A DNA stretch of 64,000 bases from Inquilinus sp. Marseille-Q2685 (lineage in GTDB: Bacteria; Pseudomonadota; Alphaproteobacteria; DSM-16000; Inquilinaceae). The notes below the pieces were generated by a model that saw only the letters and a program-made list of their open reading frames with translations, had not been told where the DNA came from and made no database searches. The position numbers and the translations under genes were made by a program. Of the stretch, positions 51,042 through 60,348 are shown in pieces. Position 1 is the stretch's first letter. Each line of letters opens with the position of its first letter. The stretch covers positions 124,001 to 188,000 of the forward strand of contig NZ_CAKAKL010000007.1 of NCBI RefSeq assembly GCF_916619195.1, in the 5' to 3' direction.

Positions 51042-52073
51042 ATGCGCAACCAGGCACGGCCGCGGCATCTCATCGGTTCGATCACGGCGGCGGCCCCCGT
51101 CCTCGGCGCCGCGCTGCCGGCCCAGGCGGCGGGCAGCAAGCTGGTCTTCATCTCGCCCGACCCGCTCGGGGTGAACGACTTCCTGAAGCTCGGCAAGAAG
51201 GGGGCGGAGGCGGCGGCGGCCGCGATCGGCGGCGAGGCCAGGATCTATGAGAGCACCGACCCCGCCACCCGCCGCCAGAACGTCGAGGCGGCGGCGCGCG
51301 AGGGCGCGGCGGTGGTGATCGTGATCGGCTTCGAGTTCGGCGACATCGTGCCGGATGCGGCGGCCAAGTTCCCGGATATCAAGTTCCTGATCGTCGACCA
51401 GTGCATCCAGAAGCCGATGCCGAACGTCTACTGCGCCGTGTTCCGCGAGCATGAGGGCGCGTATCTGGCCGGCGCCGAGGCCGCGCTGACGACCGAAAGC
51501 GGCACCATCGGCGCGGTCGGCGCGCTCGACATCCCGTTCCTGCACCGCTTCACCGACGGCTTCGCCGCCGGCGCCAAGGCGGTGAACGACGAGATCGTGG
51601 TCAGCCCGACGGTCTGGGTCGGCGGCGACAACCCGTTCTCCGACCCGGTGCGGGCGCAGCAGCAGGCGGTGTCGCTGATCAGCGAGGGCGCCGACCGGGT
51701 GCTGGCCGCCACCTCCGGCGGCAATGGCGGCATCTTCAAGGCGGCGGAGGCGACGCCGGGCACCCTGACCTTCGGCGTCGACGTCAACCAGTGCCCGCTG
51801 GCGCCGGGCGTGGTGCTGGACAACATCGAGAAGAAGGTCGACGTCGCCCTGGTCGAGGCGGTGAAGGGCATCCTGGCCGGCACCCAGGCGCCGCTGACCT
51901 CCTATGGCGTGAAGGAGGGCGGCATCACCCTGACCGGCCTCGGCGACGACGTCGCCAACTCGAAGTGCCTGATCGCCGAGCATCCCGACGTCATCGCCAA
52001 GGTGCGGGAGCTGCGCGACGCCATCGCCGCCGGCACGGTGACGGTGACCGATCCGCTGACGGCCGGCCAGTAA
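51042..52073 (+). CDS. BMP-family nucleoside-binding protein (ABC transporter)
   Basis: A 343-residue periplasmic binding protein of the BMP/PnrA group. A signal peptide (about 1-30, ending AQAA) precedes SKLVFISPDPLGVNDFLKLG, VVIVIGFEFGDIVPDAAAKFPDIKFLIVD and GGNGGIFKAAEATPGTLTFGVDVNQ. It starts a complete transporter operon that ends with purine nucleoside phosphorylase, so purine nucleosides are the likely cargo. ATG at 51042 is preferred for spacing; 51030 is possible. Confidence 0.92.
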   Translation: MRNQARPRHLIGSITAAAPVLGAALPAQAAGSKLVFISPDPLGVNDFLKLGKKGAEAAAAAIGGEARIYESTDPATRRQNVEAAAREGAAVVIVIGFEFGDIVPDAAAKFPDIKFLIVDQCIQKPMPNVYCAVFREHEGAYLAGAEAALTTESGTIGAVGALDIPFLHRFTDGFAAGAKAVNDEIVVSPTVWVGGDNPFSDPVRAQQQAVSLISEGADRVLAATSGGNGGIFKAAEATPGTLTFGVDVNQCPLAPGVVLDNIEKKVDVALVEAVKGILAGTQAPLTSYGVKEGGITLTGLGDDVANSKCLIAEHPDVIAKVRELRDAIAAGTVTVTDPLTAGQ

Positions 52074-52087
52074 CCGGAGGCGGTGCC

Positions 52088-53599
52088 GTGCCGTTTCTGG
52101 AGATGCGCGGCATCGTCAAGCGCTACCCCGGCGTGCTGGCCAACGACCGGATCGACCTGTCGGTCGAGGCCGGCGAGATCCATGCGGTGATGGGCGAGAA
52201 CGGGGCCGGCAAGTCGACCCTGATGGGCATCCTCTACGGGCTGGTGCAGCCGGACGAGGGCGAGATCGTGATCGCCGGCCGGAAGCGTCCGTTCCGCTCG
52301 CCGATCGACGCCATCGCCGCCGGGCTCGGCATGGTGCATCAGGCCTTCAAGCTGTTCGACAGCCTGACGGTCTGGGAGAACGTGGCCTACCGGGCCGAGC
52401 CGCGGCGGGGGCCGTTCATCGCCCGCGCCGCCGCCCGCCGCAAGGTGGCGGAGCTGGCGCGGCGCCACGGCCTGCCGATCGACCCCGACGCCCGGGTCGG
52501 CGCCCTGCCGGTCGGCGTCAAGCAGCGGATCGAGATCCTGAAGGCGCTGTACCGCGACGCCCGCATCCTGATCCTGGACGAGCCGACGGCGGTGCTGACC
52601 CCGGGCGAGCGCGACGGGCTGTTCCAGGTGATGCGCGGCCTGGCGGCGGACGGGCGCACCATCCTGTTCGTCACCCACAAGATCCACGAGGTGATGGCGG
52701 TGACCGACCGCATCACCGTGCTGCGCGACGGCCGCGTGGCCGACCGCATGGCGACGGCCGGGACCGACCCGCAGGCGATCATCCGGGCGATGACCGGCCG
52801 CAAGGTCTCGCTGAAGGTCGACAAGGCGCCGGCGCAGCCGGGCCGGCCGCTGCTCGAGGTCGAGGGCCTCACCCTGGCGGCGCCCGGCCGGCCTGCGGTC
52901 GACGGCGTGTCCTTCACCGTGCGGGCGGGCGAGATCGTCGGCATCGCCGGCGTCGCCGGCAACGGCCAGACCGAGCTGATCGAGATCCTGGCCGGGCTCC
53001 GGGCCGCCGATGCCGAGGCGATCCGGGTCGACGGCCGCGACGTCACCGCCGCCGGGGTCGCCGGCCGACGCGCCGCCGGTATCGCCTATGTGCCGGAGGA
53101 TCGCGCCCATACCGGCACGGCGCTGCGCGCCAGCGCCGCCGACAATCTGTCCATCGGCTTCCACCGCCGGCCGCCGCTGTCGCGCCGCGGCGTGCTGGAT
53201 CCCGCGGCGATGCGGGACCGGGCGCGCGGCCTGATCGCCCGCTTCGGCATCAAGATTCCGGGCGAGGGGACGGCCGTCGGCACCCTGTCCGGCGGCAACC
53301 TGCAGAAGGTGGTGGTGGCGCGCGAGCTGGCCCACGAGGCGCCGGTGCTGATCGCCGAGCAGCCGACCCGCGGCGTCGATGTCGGCGCCATCGAGTTCAT
53401 CCACGCCCGGCTGGTGGCGGAACGCGACCGCGGCTGCGCCGTGCTTCTGGTCTCGGCCGAGCTGAGCGAGATCCTCGCCCTCTCCGACCGGGTGCTGGTG
53501 ATGTATGAAGGCCGGGTGATCGCCGAGGTGCCCGGCATCGAGGCCACCGAGACCAGCCTCGGCCTGCTGATGGCCGGGGTGACGGGGCAGGCGGCATGA
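52088..53599 (+). CDS. nucleoside ABC transporter ATP-binding protein
   Basis: A 503-residue tandem ATPase of the RbsA/YufO type. First domain: Walker A GENGAGKSTLMG, then GVKQRIEILKALYRDARILILDEPTAVLTPGE. The second domain has the degenerate GVAGNGQTELIEIL and signature LSGGNLQKVVVARELAH, as is usual in this family. GTG start with CCGGAGG six bases before. It follows the BMP gene and precedes two permeases. Confidence 0.95.
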   Translation: MPFLEMRGIVKRYPGVLANDRIDLSVEAGEIHAVMGENGAGKSTLMGILYGLVQPDEGEIVIAGRKRPFRSPIDAIAAGLGMVHQAFKLFDSLTVWENVAYRAEPRRGPFIARAAARRKVAELARRHGLPIDPDARVGALPVGVKQRIEILKALYRDARILILDEPTAVLTPGERDGLFQVMRGLAADGRTILFVTHKIHEVMAVTDRITVLRDGRVADRMATAGTDPQAIIRAMTGRKVSLKVDKAPAQPGRPLLEVEGLTLAAPGRPAVDGVSFTVRAGEIVGIAGVAGNGQTELIEILAGLRAADAEAIRVDGRDVTAAGVAGRRAAGIAYVPEDRAHTGTALRASAADNLSIGFHRRPPLSRRGVLDPAAMRDRARGLIARFGIKIPGEGTAVGTLSGGNLQKVVVARELAHEAPVLIAEQPTRGVDVGAIEFIHARLVAERDRGCAVLLVSAELSEILALSDRVLVMYEGRVIAEVPGIEATETSLGLLMAGVTGQAA

Positions 53600-53617
53600 G
53601 AGCCGGCTTCATCATAT

Positions 53618-53752
53618 TGCCTCTCCCGCTTGCGGGAGAGGTCGGAGGCGCGAAGCGGCTCCGGGTGAGGGGAGTTTGTCGAGGCCTGGGCCAGCCCTCA
53701 CCCGGTCTCGCTGACGCGAGCCCGACCTCTCCCGCCAAGCGGGAGAGGCAAT
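53618..53752. repeat. palindromic intergenic repeat
   Basis: CCTCTCCCGCTTGCGGGAGAGG near the start and CCTCTCCCGCCAAGCGGGAGAGG near the end enclose GGGTGAGGGG and CCCTCACCC arms, forming a nested repeat of about 135 bases between the ATPase and permease genes. It uses the same vocabulary as the repeat at 35231-35345. Confidence 0.8.
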
Positions 53753-53795
53753 GCGAGAGACGCTCGGGGTCGGCTTTCTTGCATCGGGGCATTCC

Positions 53796-54821
53796 ATGAC
53801 CGCCGCCGCCTCTGTCCTGCGCGGCGCCGCGACCTCCTCCGTGCTCTGGGCGATCCTCGGTGGCTTGATCATCGGGGCCCTGATCACGCTCGCCGCCGGG
53901 CACGACCCGGTCGCGGTCTATGGCGAGATCCTGGCCGGCGCCGTGGCCGGGCCGAACCTGGCGGAGACCATCGCCCGGGCGGTGCCGCTGGTCGGCATGA
54001 CCCTGGTCGCCGCCATCCCGCTGCGCGGCGGCATGGTCAATCTCGGCGGCGACGGCCAGCTGGTGCTGGGCGGGCTGGTGGCGGCGCTGGTGGCGCTGTA
54101 CCTGCCGGCGCCCGGCGCGGTCCGGTTGGTCGCCGCGATCCTGGCCGCCATGGTCGTCTCCGGCGCCTATGCCGCGCTGGCCGCCTGGGGCGAGGTGCGG
54201 TTCGGCGTGCCGCTCTTGATCTCGACCCTGCTGCTCAGCTACCCGGCCCAGGGCGTCTCCTCATACCTGGCGCGGTTCCCGCTGCGCGACCCGTCGACCG
54301 GCATGCCCGAGACCTACCGGGTCGAGGAGGCGGCGAGGCTGCCGGTGCTGGTGCCGGGCACGCCGATCACCTGGGGCCTCGTCCTGCTGCTGCTGGTGAT
54401 CGCCGCCGTGGTGTTCGTCGACCGGCGCGGCACCGCCGGCTACGAGCTGCGGCTGCGCGGCCTGAACCCGCGCTTCGTCGCCTATGGCGGGGTCGATCTC
54501 GGCCGCCAGACCATACGAACGCTGTTCGCCAGCGGTGCCGTCGCCGGGCTGGTCGGCGCCATGCTGGTGCTGGGCGACCAGTTCCGCTTCACCGACGGGG
54601 CCCTGCTGTCGCCGGCCTACACCTGGTCCGGGCTGATGGCGGCCCTCCTGGCGATGGGCGAGCCGGTCGGCGCCGTCTGCGCCGGGCTGTTCTTCGCCGC
54701 GCTGCAGACCGGCGGCTTCGCCATGGAGCGGGCGACCGAGGTGCCGCGGGTGCTGACCCTGGTGCTGCAGGCGGTGATCATCCTGCTGCTGGCCATGCGC
54801 CACGGCTTCAGGAGGCGGTGA
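53796..54821 (+). CDS. nucleoside ABC transporter permease
   Basis: A 341-residue BPD_transp_2 permease with about nine spans. First span SSVLWAILGGLIIGALITLAA; the conserved VGMTLVAAIPLRGGMVNLGGDGQLVLGG (residues around 80-108) and LRGLNPRFVAYGGVDL define the YufP-type subunit. The start MTAAASVL is preferred because earlier codons translate the repeat. It overlaps or abuts the next permease. Confidence 0.93.
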   Translation: MTAAASVLRGAATSSVLWAILGGLIIGALITLAAGHDPVAVYGEILAGAVAGPNLAETIARAVPLVGMTLVAAIPLRGGMVNLGGDGQLVLGGLVAALVALYLPAPGAVRLVAAILAAMVVSGAYAALAAWGEVRFGVPLLISTLLLSYPAQGVSSYLARFPLRDPSTGMPETYRVEEAARLPVLVPGTPITWGLVLLLLVIAAVVFVDRRGTAGYELRLRGLNPRFVAYGGVDLGRQTIRTLFASGAVAGLVGAMLVLGDQFRFTDGALLSPAYTWSGLMAALLAMGEPVGAVCAGLFFAALQTGGFAMERATEVPRVLTLVLQAVIILLLAMRHGFRRR

Positions 54822-54826
54822 CGGCG

Positions 54827-55735
54827 ATGGACTGGCTGTCGCTCTTCAACGCCGTTCTCTTTGCCCAAACGATCCAGGCGGTGACGCCGATCCTGCTGGC
54901 CGCGCTGGCTGGGGTGCTGTGCGACCGTGCCGGCGTGTTCAACATCGCGCTGGAAGGCCAGATGCTGATCGGCGCCTTCGCCGCCATCGCCGGCACCTGG
55001 GCCACCGGCAGCGTCGCCGGCGGCGTGGCGGTGGCGCTGGTCGGCACCATGGCCTTCTCCGCCATCCTGGCCTTCGGCTCGACCTGGTTCCGCGGCGACC
55101 CGATCGTCATCGGCATCGGCCTGAACCTGCTGGCGTCGGGCCTGACCGCCTTCCTGCTGCGCATCCTGTTCGGCGTCTCCGGCACCTTCACCGACCCGAC
55201 GATGCAGGACCTGCCTCGCGTGGTGCTGCCGCGGATCGCCGCGGTGCCCTGGTTCAACCGCGTCTTCGGCAGCCATACGGTGCTGACCTGGGCGGCCTGG
55301 ATCCTGGTGGCGCTGATCGCCGTATTCCTGTTCCGCACCGTCTGGGGCCTGCGGCTGCGCGGCGTCGGCGAGCGGCCGGACGCGGCGGAGACGCTGGGCG
55401 CCGACGTCGCCCGCACCCGCATCGCCGCGGTGCTGGCCGGCGGCGCCCTGTGCGGCCTGGCCGGGGCGCAGCTGTCGCTCGGCAGCGTCACGCTGTTCGC
55501 CGAGGACATGAGCGCCGGGCGCGGCTGGATCGCGGTGGTGGCGGTGATGCTGGGTCGCGGCCATCCGGTCGGCGTCGCCCTGGCCTGCCTGCTGTTCGGC
55601 TTCGCCGACGCCGCCGGCCTGCGGCTGCAGGGCAGGGGTCTGCCGAACCAGCTCACCGATATGGCACCCTATGTCATCACCCTGGTCGCGCTGGTGATCG
55701 CCCGCGGGCGCCGCCGGCGCGGGGCCATGGCCTGA
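54827..55735 (+). CDS. nucleoside ABC transporter permease
   Basis: A 302-residue permease of the YufQ type. ATG at 54827 lies 11 bases after AGGAGG; a GTG at 54818 is the alternative. Motifs: LAGVLCDRAGVFNIALEGQMLIGAF and LRLRGVGERPDAAETLGADVARTR, GRGWIAVVAVMLGRGHPVGVAL. It pairs with the previous permease to complete the nucleoside importer. Confidence 0.93.
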   Translation: MDWLSLFNAVLFAQTIQAVTPILLAALAGVLCDRAGVFNIALEGQMLIGAFAAIAGTWATGSVAGGVAVALVGTMAFSAILAFGSTWFRGDPIVIGIGLNLLASGLTAFLLRILFGVSGTFTDPTMQDLPRVVLPRIAAVPWFNRVFGSHTVLTWAAWILVALIAVFLFRTVWGLRLRGVGERPDAAETLGADVARTRIAAVLAGGALCGLAGAQLSLGSVTLFAEDMSAGRGWIAVVAVMLGRGHPVGVALACLLFGFADAAGLRLQGRGLPNQLTDMAPYVITLVALVIARGRRRRGAMA

Positions 55736-55758
55736 ACGTCCGAAGAGGAGACGCCGCA

Positions 55759-56571
55759 ATGGAAGACCCCTATGTCCTGGCGGAAGCCGCCGCCGCGGCG
55801 CTGAAGGACCGGCTCGGCCCCGACCATCATGCCGCGATCGTGCTCGGCTCCGGCTGGGGCCCGGCGGTGGACAAGGTCGGCGAGACCGTGGCCGAGGTGC
55901 CCTTCACCGAGATCCCGGGCTTCCCGCCGACCCCCGTGCTGGGCCACAGGGGCGTGTTCCGCAGCGTCAAGGCCGGCGACCGACGCATCCTGGTGATGGC
56001 GGGGCGAGTGCATCTCTATGAGGGCCACCCGCCGGCCAAGGGGGTGCACGGCGTGCGCAGCATGGTGCTGGCGGGCACGAAGATCGTGGGCCTGACCAAT
56101 GCCTGCGGCGGGCTGCGGCCGGGCATGAAGCCGGGCGAGCCGGTGCTGATCCGCGACCACATCAACTTCACCGGCGTGTCGCCGCTGTCCGGCCCGAACC
56201 CCGACCGGCTGGGGCCGCGCTTCGTCGACCTGACCGGCTGTTACTCGCCCCGGCTGCGCCAGGCGGCGCAGGCGCTGGACCCGTCGCTGACCGAAGGCGT
56301 CTATGTCGGCTTCCCCGGCCCGATGTTCGAGACGCCGGCCGAGATCCAGATGGTCGGCCGCTGGGGCGGCGACATGGTCGGCATGTCGACGGTGCTGGAG
56401 GCGATCGCCGCCCGCCATCTCGGCGCCGAGGTTCTGGGCCTGTCGCTGGTCACCAACCTCGCCGCCGGCCTGCCGGGCGCCGATCTGGACCACGAGCATA
56501 TCCTCGAGGTCGCGAAGGGCACGGCCGAACGGATGGGCGGGCTGTTCCACGACCTGGTGCGGACGATCTGA
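55759..56571 (+). CDS. purine nucleoside phosphorylase (trimeric class)
   Basis: A 270-residue phosphorolytic enzyme that splits purine nucleosides into base plus ribose-1-phosphate. Motifs: IVLGSGWGPAVDKVG (phosphate loop), ILVMAGRVHLYEGH, TNACGGLRPGM and GFPGPMFETPAEIQM, then VGMSTVLEAIAARHLGAEVLG. GAGGAG lies before the ATG. It is the last gene of the BMP operon, so imported nucleosides are cleaved as they enter. The enzyme class (PNP-I/MtaP) is clear; the base preference is not. Confidence 0.94.
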   Translation: MEDPYVLAEAAAAALKDRLGPDHHAAIVLGSGWGPAVDKVGETVAEVPFTEIPGFPPTPVLGHRGVFRSVKAGDRRILVMAGRVHLYEGHPPAKGVHGVRSMVLAGTKIVGLTNACGGLRPGMKPGEPVLIRDHINFTGVSPLSGPNPDRLGPRFVDLTGCYSPRLRQAAQALDPSLTEGVYVGFPGPMFETPAEIQMVGRWGGDMVGMSTVLEAIAARHLGAEVLGLSLVTNLAAGLPGADLDHEHILEVAKGTAERMGGLFHDLVRTI

Positions 56572-56583
56572 TACGCGCGAACC

Positions 56584-56668
56584 CGTCATTGCGAGCGCAG
56601 CGAAGCAATCCAGGGCCGCTCGCATTGGCCCTGGATTGCTTCGTCGGCTTCGCCTCCTCGCAATGACG
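56584..56668. repeat. REP-like palindrome (CGTCATTGCGAG type)
   Basis: CGTCATTGCGAG...CTCGCAATGACG bracket an inner CAGCGAAGCAATCCAG / CTGGATTGCTTCGTC repeat. The same element recurs at 62897-62984 with only the inner loop changed, so it is a dispersed intergenic repeat of this genome. Confidence 0.85.
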
Positions 56669-56682
56669 GTGTCTGGCGGCAG

Positions 56683-58485
56683 CTAGTGGTTGTTGCGCGG
56701 CACGCCCTTGGTCTGGGCGACGCGCTGGTACTTCAGCGCCGGCTTGAGCGCCATGCCCTCGGCCAGCTGGTCGGTCATCCCGCGCTGGATCTCCTGCCAC
56801 GGGGTCTGGCTGGCCGGGTACTTGTAGCCGCCCTGGGCCTCCAGCGCGGTCCGCCGGCGCGCCAGCTCCTCGTCGGAGACCAGGACGTTGACGCTGCGCT
56901 GCCGCAGGTCGACCCGGACCTTGTCGCCGGTCTGCAGCAGGGCCAGGCCGCCGCCGGCCGCGGCTTCGGGGGAGGCGTTCAGGATCGAGGGCGACCCCGA
57001 GGTGCCGGACTGCCGGCCGTCGCCGATGCAGGGCAGGGCGTGGACGCCCTTCTGGATCAGCCGCGCCGGCGGCTGCATGTTCACCACCTCGGCGGCGCCG
57101 GGATAGCCGATCGGCCCGGTGCCGCGGATCACCAGGATCGAGAACTCGTCGATCTCGAGCGACGGGTCCTCGATCCGGTGGTGGTAGTCCTCCGGCCCGT
57201 CGAAGACCACGGCCTTGCCGACGAAGGCCTCCGGGTCCTGCGGGTTCGACAGGTAGCGGTCCCTGAACTCCGGCGAGATCACGCTGGTCTTCATGATCGC
57301 GCTGTCGAACAGGTTGCCCTTGAGATTCAGGAAGCCCGACTTCGCCTTCAGCGGCCGGTCGACCGGGCGGATCACCTCGGGGTTCAGGTTCTCGACGTTC
57401 CGGCAGTTGTCGCCGATGGCGCGGCCGTTGACCGTGACCGCATCGGGATGCGGCAGCAGGCCCGCCTTCAGCAGCTCCGCCACCACCGCGGGCACGCCGC
57501 CCGCCTGGTGGTAGTCCTCGCCGAGATACTCGCCGGCCGGCTGCAGGTTGACCAGCAGCGGGATGTCGTGGCCGACCTTCTCCCAATCGTCATTGTCCAG
57601 CGGCACGCCGAGATGCGCGGCGATGGCGTTGAGGTGGATCGGCGCGTTGGTCGACCCGCCGATGGCGGAGTTGATGACGATCGCGTTCTCGAACGCCTTC
57701 CGGGTCATGATGTCGGACGGCTTGATGTCCTGCTCGACCATCTCGACGATGCGCAGGCCGGTCTCGTAGGCGATCTGGCCGCGCTCCCGATACGGCGCCG
57801 GGATGGCGGCCGAGCCGGGCAGCTGCATGCCCAGCGCCTCGGCCAGCGAGTTCATGGTCGAGGCCGTGCCCATGGTGTTGCAGTAGCCGACCGACGGGGC
57901 CGAGGCCGCGACGATGTTCATGAACTCGTTGTAGTCGATCTCGCCGGTGGCCAGCCGTTCGCGCGACCGCCAGACGATGGTGCCGGACCCGACCCGCTCG
58001 CCCTTGTGCCAGCCGTTCAGCATCGGCCCGACCGACAGCGCGATGGCCGGGATGTTGACGGTAGCGGCCCCCATCAGCAGCGCCGGGGTGGTCTTGTCGC
58101 AGCCGACGGTCAGCACGACGCCGTCCAGCGGATAGCCGTACAGCAGCTCGACCAGCCCCAGATAGGTCAGGTTGCGGTCGAGCGTGGCCGACGGGCGCTT
58201 GCCGGTCTCCTGGATCGGGTGGCAGGGGAACTCGAACGGGATGCCGCCGGCGGCGCGGATGCCGGCGCTGACCCGCTTGGCCAGCTCGAGGTGGTGCCGG
58301 TTGCAGGGCGACAGGTCCGACCCGGTCTGGGCGATGCCGATCATCGGCTTGCCGGACTGGAGCTCCTCCCGCGTGATCCCGAAATTCAGGTAACGCTCGA
58401 TATACAGGGCAGTCATTCCCGGATCGTCCGGGTTGTCGAACCACTGCTGGGACCGCAACGGTCTCGAACGGTCTTGGCCGGCCAT
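56683..58485 (-). CDS. IlvD/Edd family dehydratase, D-xylonate dehydratase-like
   Basis: A 600-residue Fe-S sugar-acid dehydratase. The start [19 protein letters not shown] is the canonical one. Conserved Cys: C61 in [11 protein letters not shown]129 in VGCDKTTPA and C201 in [11 protein letters not shown], the cluster ligands; the lid motif [20 protein letters not shown] and the C-terminal ALKYQRVAQ follow. From memory it closely resembles Caulobacter XylD-type xylonate dehydratases rather than IlvD of valine synthesis. No partner dehydrogenase is adjacent. Confidence 0.9.
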   Translation of the reverse strand: MAGQDRSRPLRSQQWFDNPDDPGMTALYIERYLNFGITREELQSGKPMIGIAQTGSDLSPCNRHHLELAKRVSAGIRAAGGIPFEFPCHPIQETGKRPSATLDRNLTYLGLVELLYGYPLDGVVLTVGCDKTTPALLMGAATVNIPAIALSVGPMLNGWHKGERVGSGTIVWRSRERLATGEIDYNEFMNIVAASAPSVGYCNTMGTASTMNSLAEALGMQLPGSAAIPAPYRERGQIAYETGLRIVEMVEQDIKPSDIMTRKAFENAIVINSAIGGSTNAPIHLNAIAAHLGVPLDNDDWEKVGHDIPLLVNLQPAGEYLGEDYHQAGGVPAVVAELLKAGLLPHPDAVTVNGRAIGDNCRNVENLNPEVIRPVDRPLKAKSGFLNLKGNLFDSAIMKTSVISPEFRDRYLSNPQDPEAFVGKAVVFDGPEDYHHRIEDPSLEIDEFSILVIRGTGPIGYPGAAEVVNMQPPARLIQKGVHALPCIGDGRQSGTSGSPSILNASPEAAAGGGLALLQTGDKVRVDLRQRSVNVLVSDEELARRRTALEAQGGYKYPASQTPWQEIQRGMTDQLAEGMALKPALKYQRVAQTKGVPRNNH

Positions 58486-58660
58486 CGTCTGTCTTTCCTC
58501 CAAGCGCCGCGCTTTGCGTCGGCGCCCCACTTCAAAGGCAAATTGTACGACGATATTAGGGCAGCAAAGGGCCATCGGCATAGAGGCGGATTTGCGGGAC
58601 GATCACGCGGCAGGAACCCGCCGGGACCGCGGGCCGTTCGAGAGGGGAGGAGGCCGTGCC

Positions 58661-58882
58661 ATGCCGCGCATCAGGCGGGCTCCGCTCGAGTCCAGCGCCG
58701 TCCACTCCGTCGGTTATGATCCGCGGACCAAGGCGCTCGACGTCGAATATGCCGGCGGTGCCGTCTATCGCTACTATCCCGTTCCGGACCGCGTCTACCG
58801 GCAGTTGCTGCAGGCGGAGTCGAAGGGCCGGTTCGTGAATTCCCGGATCCGCGACGCGTATCCGTTCCGCCGCATCGGTTGA
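58661..58882 (+). CDS. KTSC-domain protein
   Basis: A 73-residue KTSC domain. Motifs SSAVHSVGYDPRTKALDVEYAGG, YRYYPVPDRVYRQLLQAESKGRFVNSRI, RDAYPFRRI. GGGGAGGAGG precedes the ATG. KTSC domains are small binding modules of unclear role, in some proteins linked to lysyl-tRNA synthetase. Its stop overlaps a possible TTG start of the next gene. Confidence 0.9.
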   Translation: MPRIRRAPLESSAVHSVGYDPRTKALDVEYAGGAVYRYYPVPDRVYRQLLQAESKGRFVNSRIRDAYPFRRIG

Positions 58883-58926
58883 CCGGCCGCCGCAATCCGG
58901 CCACCGAGTCCTGCTTCGATCGCGGG

Positions 58927-59520
58927 ATGCTTCGACGCCGCCTCTTCCTCTCATTCGGTCTTCTGCCGGTTCTCGGCCGCATCGCCCGGGCCGAAGCGCC
59001 GGACCGGCCGGCACGGCTGGTGGCGGCGGCCGAGGCCCAGATCGGCGTCACCGTGTCCTATGACCCCGCCTATGTCCGTCTGGCCTATCCCGGCGGCGAC
59101 GTGCCCCGCGACCGCGGCGTCTGCACCGATGTGGTGATCCGCGCCTATCGTGACGCCTTAGGCATCGACCTGCAGCGCCTGGTGCATGAGGACATGCGGG
59201 CGAATTTCTCGCGCTATCCCCGTGCCTGGGGGCTGTCGCGCCCGGATCGCAACATCGACCATCGCCGGGTGCCGAACCTGCAGACCTTCTTCCGCCGCCA
59301 CGGGCGGGCGCTGCCCATAGAATCGCCGAGGAACTTCGCCGAGGGCGACCTGGTCACCCAGAGGCTCCCGGGCAATCTGCCGCACATCGCCGTTGTCACG
59401 GGCCGGACCGGCGCCGGCGGGGCGCCGCTGATGGTCCACAACATCGGCGGCGGGACGCGGCGGGAGGATCGGCTGCTCGACTTTCCGGTCACCGGCCGCT
59501 ACCGCTTCATGGTCGGCTAG
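58927..59520 (+). CDS. DUF1287 family exported protein
   Basis: A 197-residue predicted periplasmic protein. The start MLRRRLFLSFGLLPVLG has a signal peptide that ends near ARA; a TTG 16 codons earlier, overlapping the KTSC stop, is less likely. The DUF1287 domain has QIGVTVSYDPAYVRLAYPGGD, VPRDRGVCTDVVIRAYRDA, and the histidine-bearing LPGNLPHIAVVTGR, which form an NlpC/P60-like Cys-His pair. Peptidoglycan or other amide hydrolysis is a possible role. Confidence 0.88.
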   Translation: MLRRRLFLSFGLLPVLGRIARAEAPDRPARLVAAAEAQIGVTVSYDPAYVRLAYPGGDVPRDRGVCTDVVIRAYRDALGIDLQRLVHEDMRANFSRYPRAWGLSRPDRNIDHRRVPNLQTFFRRHGRALPIESPRNFAEGDLVTQRLPGNLPHIAVVTGRTGAGGAPLMVHNIGGGTRREDRLLDFPVTGRYRFMVG

Positions 59521-59553
59521 GCCGGCGCGGATTCACAGGCAGGCAGACCCGGC

Positions 59554-60201
59554 ATGAAGGCCGCCATCTTCGATCTCGACGGCACCCTGGTGGACAGCGC
59601 GCCGGACATCACCCACGCGGTCAACCGCATGCTGGCCGACCGCGGCGCGCCGGCGCAGCAGGTTGCCTTCATCGAGACCCTGGTGGGGGAGGGGGCGCGA
59701 ATGCTCGTGGTCAAGCTGCATCGCGCCCTGGGCCTGCCGGAAGAGGATGTCGACCGCGACACCCGGATCTATCTCGACCATTACGCCGCCCGGCCGGTGG
59801 CGGATTCGCGGCTCTATGCCGATGCGGCGACGGCGCTGCCGGCGCTGCGGGCCGCGGGCATCCGGCTCGGCGTCTGCACCAACAAGCCGCAGGCGCTGGC
59901 CGAGCAGGTGCTGGACCGGCTCGGCCTGCTGGGCGACCTGTCCGTGGTGGTGGGCGCCGACACCACGCCGCATGTGAAGCCGGACCCGCGGCCGCTGCTG
60001 CACACGCTCGGCGCGCTGGGCGTGACGCCGGGCGAAGCGGTCTATGTCGGCGACACCGGCATCGACCTCGCCTGCGCCCGGGCGGCCGGGGTGCCCTGCC
60101 GGATCGTCGGCTGGGGCACCGGCCCGGCCGTGCCGGTCGAGGACTCGGCACGGCTGGGACGCTTCGCGGATCTCCTGCCGGCCGCTGTCCATGCGGGTTA
60201 G
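59554..60201 (+). CDS. gph: phosphoglycolate phosphatase
   Basis: A 215-residue HAD phosphatase that clears 2-phosphoglycolate. Motif I is IFDLDGTLVDSAPD (nucleophile Asp7, acid Asp9), motif II VCTNKP, motif III Lys in KPDPRPLLHTLG and motif IV VYVGDTGID. The cap region GEGARMLVVKLHRALG fits the Gph group. It stands alone between an exported protein and the convergent cobalt genes. Confidence 0.93.
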   Translation: MKAAIFDLDGTLVDSAPDITHAVNRMLADRGAPAQQVAFIETLVGEGARMLVVKLHRALGLPEEDVDRDTRIYLDHYAARPVADSRLYADAATALPALRAAGIRLGVCTNKPQALAEQVLDRLGLLGDLSVVVGADTTPHVKPDPRPLLHTLGALGVTPGEAVYVGDTGIDLACARAAGVPCRIVGWGTGPAVPVEDSARLGRFADLLPAAVHAG

Positions 60202-60223
60202 GGCAGCCACTATTCCCCTATTT

Positions 60224-60309
60224 GTCATTGCCGGGCTTGACCCGGCAATCCAGGGCCACTCAGAGCGGCATCGATAGTCCTGGATGCCCGGGTCAAGCCC
60301 GGGCATGAC
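60224..60309. repeat. REP-like palindrome (TCATTGCCGGGCTTGACC type)
   Basis: GTCATTGCCGGGCTTGACCC and GGGTCAAGCCCGGGCATGAC are inverted arms around CAATCCAGG...CCTGGATG. It belongs to a different dispersed repeat class from the one at 56584. Confidence 0.8.
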
Positions 60310-60348
60310 AATGTTATTTGCCTCGATTATTGGAGCGGGCCAGAAGAA

